Shown here one piece after another: positions 13,851-21,832 of a stretch of DNA of 33,356 nt (its first letter is position 1; every line of letters begins with the position of its first letter). The position numbers were made by a program, and so were the translations under genes. The stretch lies in NCBI RefSeq assembly GCF_001517975.1, contig NZ_KQ950182.1:236737-270092 (forward strand). The letters run 5' to 3'. The notes under the pieces were generated by a model, which saw only the letters and a program-made list of their open reading frames with translations, was not told where the DNA came from and did no database searches. Origin of the DNA: Thermobifida cellulosilytica TB100 (lineage in GTDB: Bacteria > Actinomycetota > Actinomycetes > Streptosporangiales > Streptosporangiaceae).

Positions 13851-16412
13851 TCAGTGCTGGACCGGGGCGGGGGAGCCGCTGTCAGGGGCGGGGAAGGCGT
13901 GCGGGGCCGGTTCGGTGCGGGCGAGGTGGTCCTGGAGTTCGGCGTGGCGGAACTGGTAGACGGGGCCGACCGCGCGCAGCAGGCCGAGGCGGTGGGCGTC
14001 GTCGAGGAAGCCCATCAGGTTGCGGGGCAGGCGGCCCTGTAGGGCGAGGAGGTGGGTGGCGACCAGGTAGGCGGGCCAGGCGTTGGTGCTGCTGGCGGCA
14101 AGCCCGATGACGAGGCCGATCGGGATTCCGAGAACGGCCGTGAACAGGAATCCTCCGTAGAGGAGGTCGAGCACGGAGCCGTAGTGGGGCCAGCCGAGGA
14201 GCGCGAGCCCGAAGCCGATGGTGGCTCCGGTTCCGAGCCCGTTGAGGACGATTCCGGTGAGGGTGAGTCGGCGGTCGGCCTTCCAGGAGAACACGGGGGT
14301 GACCGCCTGTTCCCTGGGGAGCGGCGTCTTCAGCCACGACAGGAACTTGAGTGTGATCCCGACCAAGGGGCCGACGGTGAGCCCGACGTCGAGTCCGGAG
14401 ACGAGTCCGCCCTCAAGCCAGTAGACGATCCCGTCTTCGGGCATGGTGATCCAGTCCGCGATTCCGGTCGCGAGGCCGAGCGTGAGCCCGACCGCGAACC
14501 CGCCGACCAGCCCGGCGGCGAGCCCGACAGCAAGATGGCGCAGGAGCTTGCCGATGCGTCCGGGGACCCGGAAGCTGGCCAGGCTCGGTGTGGCGGTGAG
14601 CCCGGCCCTGAAGCCGCCGGTGAACCTGTTCAACAGCCCGCCCGCGAGCCCTCCCGTGAGCCCGGCGACGAAGCTTTCCGTGAGCCCGTCCACGACTCCG
14701 CCCACAAACCCGATGGTGATCCCGCTGACCAGCCCGGCCGCGAGGTAGCGGAGGAGTTTTCGGGCGCCTTCGGTGGGTCGGAAGCCGATCAGGCCCGGAC
14801 GGGCGATGAGCTTGTCCCTGAACCCGTACGTGAGTCCGAACACGGTCCCGTACGTCAGCCCGAACACGAGCTCGCTCATGAGCCCGAAGACGAAGATTTC
14901 CATGAAGCCGAATACGAGCCCGTACGTGATTCCGTAGGTGATCCCGTACATGGTTCCGGTCGCGGGCCCGGCCATGAGCCCGACGACGAACCCTCCCGTG
15001 AGCCCGAACACGACCCCGGTGGTGCTCCCGTTGACGAGCCAGGACACGAGCCCGGCCAGGACTCCGACCGCGATGCCGAGGGTGATTCCGACGGTGTGGT
15101 GGTTGAGGGTGTGGCGGGCCAGGTGCCACCAGGCGAAGTCCCTGCTGCCGGTGCGGCCGTCGGTGGCGGGGAGTCGGTCGAGGTGGTGGGCGAGGTGGGC
15201 CAGCCAGGTGCGGACCCTGTCCGGGTGGTAGCGGCGGCGTGGGCGGAACAGCTCGTTGGGGTTGCGGCTGGGGGGTCGTTGTTCGATGAGGGCGGGGATG
15301 AGGGCGTCGAAGAGGTGGCCGCGTAAGGCTTCGGCGGTGGTGAAGACGGTGCGGACCAGCCACAGGCCCAGCGGAGTGGAGACGGTCTCGGTCAGAGCCT
15401 GCACCTGCGGCGTGGTGGACGCCTCCGCGGTGCGCAGGGCCTCCAACACCTGCGTCCAGGCGGGTTTGGGCTGCGGCGGCAGGCAGGTGCGTAGGTGGTC
15501 GGCTGCGGTCTCCGCGGTGAGGGGTTCGGGTTCGATGACGGCGGCGGAGGTGAGGACGTCCTGGGCTTCCTCCACCGTGGCGGCGTAGGCGTCGGTCCGG
15601 CAGGTGAGGACGAGCTGGTCGCTGTCGTCCAGCGACCGGTTGAGCGCGGTGAGGACCCCGATCCGGGCAGGCTCGGGGAGCTCGTCCAGCCCGTCGAGCA
15701 CCGGGAGGACGTGGTTCTTGGCGGCCAGTGCACGGGGCAGGTCGGGGCCGAGCTCGGGGAAGCGCAGCGCCGGGTAGTCCCGGGCGAGGTGGGCGGCCAG
15801 CCAGTCGTGGAACGAGGAGTCCGACGTGCGGGGGGTCCAGTCGGCCACCGACAGCAGCACGGGGACGGGTTCGTCGGGGGTGCGGGTGTCGATGAGGTGG
15901 CGGACCAGTTGCACGGCCAGGGTGGTCTTGCCCGATCCGGGGCCGCCCAGGACGACCAGGCGGCGGCGGGGCAGCGCGCGGAAGGCGTCGGCCAACTGCC
16001 CGATCCGGTCGCTCTGCCCGTCGAGCGTGAGCACGCCCCCGCTGGCGATGTTGTCGGGGTGGTCCATCAGCGCCGACTGCTGGGTGAGCTTCCACCGCAC
16101 CGGGATGGGACGCGGGTCGTTGAGGGAGCGCAGCTTCGCCTCGGTGCTCCACTGCTCGGCGACCAGGTCGGCCAGGATGCCCTTGGCGTAGGCGACGACG
16201 TCGGTCTTCGACGGCCGCCGGTACAGGCTCCGGTGCTTGCTCCGCCATTCCAGCAGCCAGAAGGCGACGGGCGCGGCGGCGAGCAGGACGGACGCCAGTT
16301 GCGACACGTTCGCCGTGAGCTCCAGGGTGTCCACCAGACCAGGCGAGAGATCGCCCTTTCCGACGGAGAGAAAGGCGCCGACCAGGAACAGCAGGGCCGC
16401 CAGGGCCAGCAT
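13851..16412 (-). CDS. NACHT NTPase with glycine-periodic multi-pass membrane domain (853 aa)
   Basis: A STAND-class ATPase. Two N-terminal transmembrane helices lie at about residues 2-18 and 38-58. The NACHT domain follows, with Walker A VVLGGPGSGKTTLA (about 150-163), Walker B VLPVLDGLDELP (about 235-246) and a sensor-like LVLTCRTDAY (about 265). The C-terminal half (about 430-800) is strikingly periodic, with Gly about every fourth residue (TYGITYGITYGLVFGF, TVFGLTYGF, TGGLAGGLL). This gives many glycine-zipper transmembrane helices and a ~12-bp periodicity in the DNA. STAND/NACHT proteins with membrane effectors are known antiviral sensors, and adjacency to the cas locus supports a defence role (inference). 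In-frame starts are ATG 16412 or TTG 16418; a stop lies just upstream. An alternative frame could add a short N-terminus if there is a frameshift. Confidence 0.85.
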   Translation of the reverse strand: MLALAALLFLVGAFLSVGKGDLSPGLVDTLELTANVSQLASVLLAAAPVAFWLLEWRSKHRSLYRRPSKTDVVAYAKGILADLVAEQWSTEAKLRSLNDPRPIPVRWKLTQQSALMDHPDNIASGGVLTLDGQSDRIGQLADAFRALPRRRLVVLGGPGSGKTTLAVQLVRHLIDTRTPDEPVPVLLSVADWTPRTSDSSFHDWLAAHLARDYPALRFPELGPDLPRALAAKNHVLPVLDGLDELPEPARIGVLTALNRSLDDSDQLVLTCRTDAYAATVEEAQDVLTSAAVIEPEPLTAETAADHLRTCLPPQPKPAWTQVLEALRTAEASTTPQVQALTETVSTPLGLWLVRTVFTTAEALRGHLFDALIPALIEQRPPSRNPNELFRPRRRYHPDRVRTWLAHLAHHLDRLPATDGRTGSRDFAWWHLARHTLNHHTVGITLGIAVGVLAGLVSWLVNGSTTGVVFGLTGGFVVGLMAGPATGTMYGITYGITYGLVFGFMEIFVFGLMSELVFGLTYGTVFGLTYGFRDKLIARPGLIGFRPTEGARKLLRYLAAGLVSGITIGFVGGVVDGLTESFVAGLTGGLAGGLLNRFTGGFRAGLTATPSLASFRVPGRIGKLLRHLAVGLAAGLVGGFAVGLTLGLATGIADWITMPEDGIVYWLEGGLVSGLDVGLTVGPLVGITLKFLSWLKTPLPREQAVTPVFSWKADRRLTLTGIVLNGLGTGATIGFGLALLGWPHYGSVLDLLYGGFLFTAVLGIPIGLVIGLAASSTNAWPAYLVATHLLALQGRLPRNLMGFLDDAHRLGLLRAVGPVYQFRHAELQDHLARTEPAPHAFPAPDSGSPAPVQH

Positions 16413-16456
16413 GCCCAAAGTGAAGACGACGGAATGTCACCAAGGTCTTCTGCCAC

Positions 16457-16468
16457 CTGACATGTCAG
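16457..16468. promoter_or_regulatory. 12-bp perfect palindrome upstream of the NACHT gene
   Basis: CTGACATGTCAG is a perfect 12-bp palindrome 45 bp before the NACHT start. Its position suits a repressor operator or leader element. No -10/-35 pair is obvious, so this is tentative. Confidence 0.4.
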
Positions 16469-16748
16469 ACATTCTCCCATTGCTGTGTTGCTCCCCTGTT
16501 GTGGCTTTTGTGGGGCGCGGGCGGATAAGGCTGGCCGGTTTTGGCTGGGAATGGCCAGCACGGGGACGGTGCGGGAGAGCGGCTGCCGGGGCGGCCAGGT
16601 GTCTGGACGACAGGTGGCGGCGAGGGGCGGCGAGACTGCGGGACTGTGGGCGTTCCCCGGCGGCCGGATGCGGGTTCGCGGGCTTTCGGAGGCGAATGAA
16701 GTGAATAAAAATGCCCGGAGCACTGATAAATCCCCAGGTCGCTAAGCA

Positions 16749-16780
16749 TGTTCCTCGCACATGCGGGGGGAGTGGTTCTG
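16749..16780 (+). repeat. Possible degenerate orphan CRISPR repeat
   Basis: TGTTCCTCGCACATGCGGGG followed by GGAGTGGTTCTG resembles the mini-array repeat 2 (CTCCCCGCGCATGCGGGGATGG) with several changes and two extra G. It follows an AT-rich stretch (16695-16740) reminiscent of a leader. There is no second repeat 32 nt on. The similarity is weak enough to be partly chance. The rest of 16469-16975 shows no gene I can support. Confidence 0.35.
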
Positions 16781-16975
16781 TGTGGCGTCGACGGTTTCTG
16801 TTTGTTTCGGCCGGGAGGCCCGGCAGCCTTGAGCGCCGTTCCGGTGCCTGAGGGGTTGTCGGCTTTCCGCAGCGCTTCACCGTCGGGGAATCCGCCCCTC
16901 ATTCCCCCGGCGCTCCGCCGCCTGGGAACCCGGCGGCCGACAGTCCCTCCCGCGCCCGTGGGACGGTCAAGGCTG

Positions 16976-17120
16976 CCGCGCCTCGCGGCCGAATCAGGGA
17001 GATGGTGAATCGCCTTCATCAGCCCCGGCCGGGCCACGGACCTGAACCTCCGGTGCCGCTTCGCCGTCTTCTATGGCCCCGGGGACAGAACAAGCAGGTG
17101 TTCTGCCCCCAGGGCCATAG
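16976..17120 (+). repeat. Structured repeat element, copy 2 (candidate ncRNA or island border)
   Basis: Homologous to 4665-4800 but in the opposite orientation. It opens with hairpin CCGCG-cct-CGCGG (16976-16988), continues through GTGAATCGCCTTCATCAGCC and the conserved CTCCGGTGCCGCTTC, and ends in a 50-bp imperfect palindrome (17071-17092 paired with 17099-17120, 20 of 22 pairs). Compared with copy 1, at least three base pairs are changed on both sides of a stem. A GTCCC/GGGAC hairpin lies just upstream (about 16942-16963), mirroring the hairpin just upstream of copy 1. It is 72 bp beyond the stop of the 17193-17831 gene, so the palindrome could also end that transcript. Confidence 0.72.
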
Positions 17121-17192
17121 GGGTGCCGGGACATGCGGTGGTCTGCTCGGGCGTGCCTGCGGGCTGGGGCACGCGGCCTCCGACCGGGCGGT

Positions 17193-17831
17193 TCAGGGGG
17201 CGGGGCGGTTGGGGTCGAGGTCGGTGGGGTGGCCGGGGACCCAGAAGAACGAGCCCTCGGGGTCGTGGTCGACGATCAGTGCGGTGCTGCCGGCGGTGAG
17301 GGACTCCTCGCCGGTCTGGCGCACCTGGATGAGTGCGCTGGAGCCGTCGGCGGCGGTGACCTCGGCCTGGCCGAAGTCGGTGCTGACGTGGCCGGTGCGG
17401 ATCACGCAGAGGCGGCCGACGAAGTCGTGCCGGGAGGGGGCGCGGCCGCCGGGCCGTAAGCGCCGCCGCGCCGTCGCGAGGAGGCCGACCACGGCCCAGG
17501 CGCAGGCCAGGGCGACGGCGAGGACGACGAGACCCAGCACGAGGACCAGCGGGATGGGCAGGACCAGGTCGTCCAGGAGGGTGACGCCGCCGAGGGAGAC
17601 GAGCCACGCGACGGTGATCATGACCGAGAGCGACACGGTGGCCGGGATTCCTCCGACGCCGACGGCGGACAGGGCGTCGGTGAGGCCGCCTCCGGCTTCG
17701 GCGTCGCCGTCGAGCGCGTCGACCCCCAGGACGCCGAGGACGACGAGGCACCAGTAGCCGACGACCACGACCAGGGAGAAGCTGAACAGGACGGCGGGGA
17801 ACCCGAGGGCGGCTGCAAGGAAGTCGCTCAT
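17193..17831 (-). CDS. YqiJ/NfeD-like membrane protein with OB-fold domain (212 aa)
   Basis: The N-terminus (MSDFLAAALGFPAVLFSFSLVVVVGYWCLVVLG) is the typical opening of the DUF1449/YqiJ-YuaF family. Further transmembrane helices lie at about residues 65-82 and 90-120. A basic linker (ATARRRLRPGGRAPSRHDFVG) leads into a C-terminal beta-rich OB-fold domain (about 140-205: LCVIRTGHVSTDFGQAEV ... GSTALIVDHDPEGSFFWV). Family members are usually encoded next to flotillin and act in membrane organisation. No flotillin gene is visible here; the gene to the left is the NACHT NTPase and to the right an exporter. Confidence 0.82.
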   Translation of the reverse strand: MSDFLAAALGFPAVLFSFSLVVVVGYWCLVVLGVLGVDALDGDAEAGGGLTDALSAVGVGGIPATVSLSVMITVAWLVSLGGVTLLDDLVLPIPLVLVLGLVVLAVALACAWAVVGLLATARRRLRPGGRAPSRHDFVGRLCVIRTGHVSTDFGQAEVTAADGSSALIQVRQTGEESLTAGSTALIVDHDPEGSFFWVPGHPTDLDPNRPAP

Positions 17832-18292
17832 ACGGTCGCAACCCCTTCCGCGTGTCCGTGGTTCCGCGGGCCGAAGCGGCTGGTCAGGGAGCCGCTGTGC
17901 CGGAACCTAGTCGAGGACGCCGGACGGTGGCAACGCTGTGTCCGAAAACGGTCACCGTCCGGTCCGGTGTCGATCGGGCCGGACCGGACGGCATTGCGCG
18001 CCCGCGAAACGTCACTGCGTCGGCCGCGGTGACGGTCTTGCGTCCGGTTCGATGTGCCGGACGGACCCCCGGTTCCCTGATTGCGTGAAAAATCCGAAAA
18101 AACCAGTTTCGTGACATTTGTGGCGGCCGGGCGTCGAGGTCGGCCCGCCTCCCCCGCGGTTCCTCCGGTTGTCCGTTCCGTCTCTCCGGCCGCCGCTCCG
18201 GGCGGGCTCGGCGTTCCGGTCCCGGAGTGCCGCCCGGGGCCGTGACCAGCGCGAAGGGGGACCCGGCCGCTGTTTGCCGAACGGCGCTCGGC

Positions 18293-18324
18293 TAGGATCC
18301 GGCAGGGTGAACGCTTGTTTACCC
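18293..18324 (+). promoter_or_regulatory. Exporter promoter with TetR-type operator
   Basis: A TAGGAT -10-like hexamer (18293-18298) is followed by a palindrome GGGTGAAC-gctt-GTTTACCC (18305-18324; 7 of 8 pairs) at the expected transcription start. Its size suits a TetR dimer, and the TetR gene at 19801 is in the same operon, so autorepression is likely. The rest of the 17832-18292 gap shows no gene I can support. Confidence 0.65.
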
Positions 18325-18362
18325 CTGTTGGGCGTGTTCCCCCGAGGCCGAAGGGAGCCCAT

Positions 18363-19787
18363 GTGACCGCACCCTCCGCCCGCTCTGGCCGCCACCCCCG
18401 CCTCCTCGTCGCCGCGATGGCCTTCGCCGGCGTGGTCACCGCGGTCATGCAGACCCTCGTCGTGCCGCTGCTGCCCACCTTCATCGCGGACCTGCACACC
18501 ACCCACGAGACGGTGAGCTGGGTCGTCACCGCCTCCCTGATCGCCGGAGCCGTGTCCACCCCGGTCCTCGGCCGCCTCGGCGACATGTACGGCAGGCGGG
18601 AGGTGATGGTCGGCGCGCTGGTCTGCCTCATGGCGGGCTCCCTGGTGGGCGCCCTGAGCAGCCACGTCCTCGCCCTCGTCGTCAGCCGCGCCTTCCAGGG
18701 GGTCGCGCTCGCCGTGGTGCCGCTGGGCATCGGCATCCTGCGCGACGTGCTGCCCCCCGAACGGGCGGCGTCCTCCTCGGCGCTGATGAGCACCACGATG
18801 GGCGTGGGCGCGGCCGTCGGCGTCCCGCTGACCTCGCTGATCGCCCGCTACGCCGACTGGCACGCGGTGTTCTGGATGAGCGGCGGCCTCGGCCTGCTCG
18901 CCCTGCTCCTGGTGCTGGCGCTCGTCCCCCGCACCGAGACGCGCCCCGGCGGACGCTTCGACGCGCCGGGCACCCTCGGCCTCGTCGTCGCCCTCGTCTG
19001 CTTCCTCGTCGCGGTGTCCCGCGGCAACACGTGGGGGTGGACCTCCCCGGCGGTGCTCGGCCTGTTCGCCGCGTCCCTGGCCGTCGGCGCGGTCTGGGCC
19101 TACCACGAGACGCGCGTGCCCGACCCCATCGTGCAGTTGCGCAGCATGGCCAACCCCGCCGTGCTGCTGACCAACCTGTCCACCCTGCTGATCGGGTTCT
19201 CCTTCTTCGCCAACTCCCTGGTCACCTCGCAACTGGTGCAGGAGCCGGTCGAGACCGGCTACGGCCTGGGGCTCTCCGTCCTCGCCGGAGGGCTGTGCAT
19301 GCTGCCCGCCTCCGTCACCATGCTGCTGTTCTCCCCGGTCGCGGCGCGGATCGCCGCCGCGCGCGGCCCCAAGCTCCCGGTCGTGTGCGGCATCGTGCTC
19401 ATGGTCGTCGGCTACATGCTGCGGCTGTTCACCAGCGAGAACCTGGTCCTGATCATCGTGGGGGCCGCGATCGTGGGCATCGGCACGGCCTTCCCCTACT
19501 CCACGCTGCCCGCCCTGCTCATGCAGCACGTGCCCCGGGCGCAGACCGGCGCCGCCAACGGCGTCAACGTCCTCATGCGCGCCGTGGGGCAGGCGGTGTG
19601 CAGCGCCGTCGTGGCCGCCGTGCTCGCCGGGATGACCGTCGAGGTCGGCGGGACGACCGCGCCCGCCTTCGAGGCGTACCTCACCACCTTCTTCCTCGCG
19701 GGCTGTGTGGCGGTGGGCGCGCTCCTCGTCGTCCTTCCGGTGCGCGACCGCGGCTCCGGTATACAGAAGAACCCCCAGCAGTCGTGA
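18363..19787 (+). CDS. MFS drug exporter, DHA2-like (474 aa)
   Basis: A multi-pass major facilitator protein with probably 14 transmembrane helices. Motif A is GRLGDMYGRREV (about residues 60-72). The first helix is LLVAAMAFAGVVTAVMQTLVV and an antiporter-type motif C region is GVGAAVGVPLTSLIA (about 145-160). Such proteins export drugs or metabolites using the proton gradient. I chose the GTG at 18363 because GGGAG lies six bases upstream; the 48-bp longer frame has no ribosome site. The TetR regulator follows after 13 bp, so the two are co-transcribed. The substrate cannot be inferred. Confidence 0.9.
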   Translation: MTAPSARSGRHPRLLVAAMAFAGVVTAVMQTLVVPLLPTFIADLHTTHETVSWVVTASLIAGAVSTPVLGRLGDMYGRREVMVGALVCLMAGSLVGALSSHVLALVVSRAFQGVALAVVPLGIGILRDVLPPERAASSSALMSTTMGVGAAVGVPLTSLIARYADWHAVFWMSGGLGLLALLLVLALVPRTETRPGGRFDAPGTLGLVVALVCFLVAVSRGNTWGWTSPAVLGLFAASLAVGAVWAYHETRVPDPIVQLRSMANPAVLLTNLSTLLIGFSFFANSLVTSQLVQEPVETGYGLGLSVLAGGLCMLPASVTMLLFSPVAARIAAARGPKLPVVCGIVLMVVGYMLRLFTSENLVLIIVGAAIVGIGTAFPYSTLPALLMQHVPRAQTGAANGVNVLMRAVGQAVCSAVVAAVLAGMTVEVGGTTAPAFEAYLTTFFLAGCVAVGALLVVLPVRDRGSGIQKNPQQS

Positions 19788-19800
19788 CCGGGAGCCACGG

Positions 19801-20364
19801 GTGAGCCACAGCAGCGACCAGCAGACAGCGGAGTCGAGCAGGACGGCGATCCTGCTGGCGGCGCGCCGCGCCTTCGCGCTGCACCCCTACGCCGAGGTGA
19901 CCATCCGCGCCATCGCCGCCGACGCGGGCGTCAGCGCCGCCCTGGTCATCAAGCACTTCGGCACCAAGGAGCATCTGCTGCGCGCCTCCGCGGACTTCGC
20001 CGGGGCCGCGCAGCTTCTGCTGGAGGCGCCCGTGGAGCGGCTCGGCGAGCACATGGTGCGCACCCTGCTCGACCTGCGTGAACGCAACGGGGCCGACCCG
20101 CTGCTGCGCGCGGTCTTCTCCAGCGCCGCGCGGGACGAGCGCGCCGTGGTGCGGGAGTACTTCCACACCCAGGTCACCGACGCGGTGGCGGACCGCCTGA
20201 GCGGCCCCGACGCCCGCCTGCGCGCGGAGCTCGTCGTCGCCCACCTGCTCGGCCTGGGCGCCACCCTCAACATCCACTACCGGGCCCTCGGGCGCGCGGT
20301 CGACGCCGAGCGGCTCGTGGCGCTGTACGCGCCGGGCGTGCAGCGCCTGCTCACCCCGGGCTGA
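19801..20364 (+). CDS. TetR-family regulator (187 aa)
   Basis: The N-terminal helix-turn-helix (about residues 14-58) reads TAILLAARRAFALHPYAEVTIRAIAADAGVSAALVIKHFGTKEHLLRA, the standard TetR pattern. The C-terminal domain is helical and resembles TetR_C_17 members (VREYFHTQVTDAVADRL). GTG start at 19801 with GGGAG seven bases upstream. It lies directly after the MFS exporter and very probably represses the shared promoter at the 18305-18324 palindrome. Confidence 0.92.
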   Translation: MSHSSDQQTAESSRTAILLAARRAFALHPYAEVTIRAIAADAGVSAALVIKHFGTKEHLLRASADFAGAAQLLLEAPVERLGEHMVRTLLDLRERNGADPLLRAVFSSAARDERAVVREYFHTQVTDAVADRLSGPDARLRAELVVAHLLGLGATLNIHYRALGRAVDAERLVALYAPGVQRLLTPG

Positions 20365-20365
20365 C

Positions 20366-20396
20366 CCCGGGCGCGGCCCGTCCCGCCGCGCCCGGG
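20366..20396. terminator. Bidirectional terminator between convergent genes
   Basis: A perfect 11-bp stem (CCCGGGCGCGG at 20366-20376, CCGCGCCCGGG at 20386-20396) with a nine-base loop fills the 39-bp gap between the convergent TetR and FAD oxidase genes. Confidence 0.75.
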
Positions 20397-20403
20397 ATCA
20401 GCG

Positions 20404-21768
20404 CTACCCGGCGAGCGGGATGCGGTGGTTGGGGCGGAGCAGCTCGTGCGGGTCGTAGCGGGCCCTGAGCCGGGTGAGCCGCGCGTAGTCGGCGGGCGCG
20501 AACGCCGAGCGGACCTCGTCTTCGTCGAGCGGCCAGTAGGAGAAGTTGAGCGAGCGGCCCAGCGCGGCGTCGGCGAGCGGGGCGAGGGCGGCGCGGTGGG
20601 CTTCGCGGGCCGCCTCCTGCTGCCCGTCCTCCAGCGGGGAGAGGACCGTCACCGAGTAGCCGGCGTCCCGGTGGCCCACGGCTGCGGGGATGCGCGGCGG
20701 CCGCGCCAGCGCGCCGCCCAGGTGCCGGATGCCGACCACGGTCACCACCGGCGCCGAGGAGGAGAAGGCGGCATCGGCCAGCCCGGCCAGGGCCTGCGGG
20801 TCCAGGTCGCGCACCAGCAGGTTGCGGGAGCGGTAGGCGTGCGGTTCCTCGGGTTCGGCGAACACCGTGCCGGACTCGGTGTAGGGCAGGTCGCGCAGCG
20901 TGTCGCGCAGCACCGGGCCGAGGGCGCGCAGCGGCTCCACCAGGCGGCGGCCCTCCTGCTCGGAGCCGAGGTAGGCGATCTGGACCTGGGCGACCCGGCG
21001 CCCGCGCAGCGCTTCGGGCAGCACCGGCAGGTCCGGGTAGGTCAGGGCGGTCACCGCCGAGGTCATCTCCTCGGGCAGGCCGGCGGTCCAGCGGTGCCAG
21101 CCGTCCAGCAGGTCGGGGGCCTGCGCCGCGTCGAAGAGCAGGTGGCCGCCGTAGATCCGGGAGACCGGCACCAGGTCGATCTCCATGCCGGTGACCACGC
21201 CGAAGTTGCCCCCGCCGCCGCGCAGCGCCCAGAACAGGTCGGGTTCGGACTCGGCGGCGACCTGATACAGCCGCGCGTCCGGGGTGACCAGGTCGAACCG
21301 GCGCACGTGGTCGCAGGCGAAGCCGTAGCGCCGGGCCAGCAGGCCCACGCCGCCGCCCAGGGTGTAGGGGACCGCGCCCACGCCGGGGAAGCTGCCCGAC
21401 AGGGGCGCCAGGCCGTGCGGCGCGGCCGCCTCGACCACGTCCCGCCAGGCCGCGCCCGCCTCGACCCACGCGGTGCGGGCCTGCGGGTCGACCCGCACCG
21501 CGCTCATGCGGCGCGTGCTGACCAGCACGCCCTCGGCGGGGGCGGTGCGGCCGTGCCCGCGGGCCTGCACCGCCAGCGGGCAGCGGTGCGCGGCGGCGGC
21601 CTCGACCGCGGCGCGCACGTCCTCCGCGCAGGTCGCGGCCACGACCACCGAGGGCCGGTGGGGGTCGAGGAGCTGGAAGCCGGCGCGCGCCTCGTCGTAT
21701 CCGTCCGCACCGGACGGGTACACCCGGCCGCGCACCCGTGCGGTGAGTTGCTGCACCAGATCGGTCAT
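20404..21768 (-). CDS. FAD-linked oxidase, berberine-bridge type (454 aa)
   Basis: PCMH-type FAD domain: PSVVVAATCAEDVRAAVEAA, then the flavinylation segment VQARGHGRTA with the likely FAD-linked His (about residue 70), and GVGAVPYTLGGGVGLLARRYGFACDHV (about 130-157). The second covalent-link Cys seen in bicovalent members is not evident, so it is probably monocovalent. The C-terminal BBE motif (LNFSYWPLDEDEV ... YDPHELLRPNHRI) is present. Such enzymes oxidise sugars, alcohols or secondary metabolites; the substrate is unknown. I chose ATG 21768 (GGGTGAG just upstream); GTG 21777 is also possible. Divergent from the WYL regulator, with a shared operator between them. Confidence 0.9.
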   Translation of the reverse strand: MTDLVQQLTARVRGRVYPSGADGYDEARAGFQLLDPHRPSVVVAATCAEDVRAAVEAAAAHRCPLAVQARGHGRTAPAEGVLVSTRRMSAVRVDPQARTAWVEAGAAWRDVVEAAAPHGLAPLSGSFPGVGAVPYTLGGGVGLLARRYGFACDHVRRFDLVTPDARLYQVAAESEPDLFWALRGGGGNFGVVTGMEIDLVPVSRIYGGHLLFDAAQAPDLLDGWHRWTAGLPEEMTSAVTALTYPDLPVLPEALRGRRVAQVQIAYLGSEQEGRRLVEPLRALGPVLRDTLRDLPYTESGTVFAEPEEPHAYRSRNLLVRDLDPQALAGLADAAFSSSAPVVTVVGIRHLGGALARPPRIPAAVGHRDAGYSVTVLSPLEDGQQEAAREAHRAALAPLADAALGRSLNFSYWPLDEDEVRSAFAPADYARLTRLRARYDPHELLRPNHRIPLAG

Positions 21769-21788
21769 GCGGCTCACCCTAGAAGCCG

Positions 21789-21815
21789 TTGAGGACGCAA
21801 CCTGTCCTCAAGGAC
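21789..21815. promoter_or_regulatory. Operator between FAD oxidase and WYL regulator
   Basis: TTGAGGAC (21789-21796) and GTCCTCAA (21804-21811) are a perfect 8-bp inverted repeat with a 7-bp spacer. The right half also forms GTCCT-ca-AGGAC (21804-21815). It sits in the 64-94 bp gap between divergent starts. The likely ligand is the adjacent WYL regulator, controlling both genes (inference). Confidence 0.75.
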
Positions 21816-21832
21816 TGCCAGTCTGGTTTTCC

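Noticed and set aside
13851-15326. Plus-strand frame of about 424 codons opposite the NACHT gene with regular EPDREP-like repeats
   Set aside because: The repeats are the antisense image of the glycine-periodic membrane domain.
16465-17037. Minus-strand frames in the gap upstream of the NACHT gene
   Set aside because: No ribosome site, no domain, and they run through the structured element and possible orphan repeat.
17071-17120. LexA-type SOS box in the palindrome (GAAC and GTTC halves)
   Set aside because: The halves are eight bases apart, not four, and the similarity to 4665-4712 explains the palindrome better.
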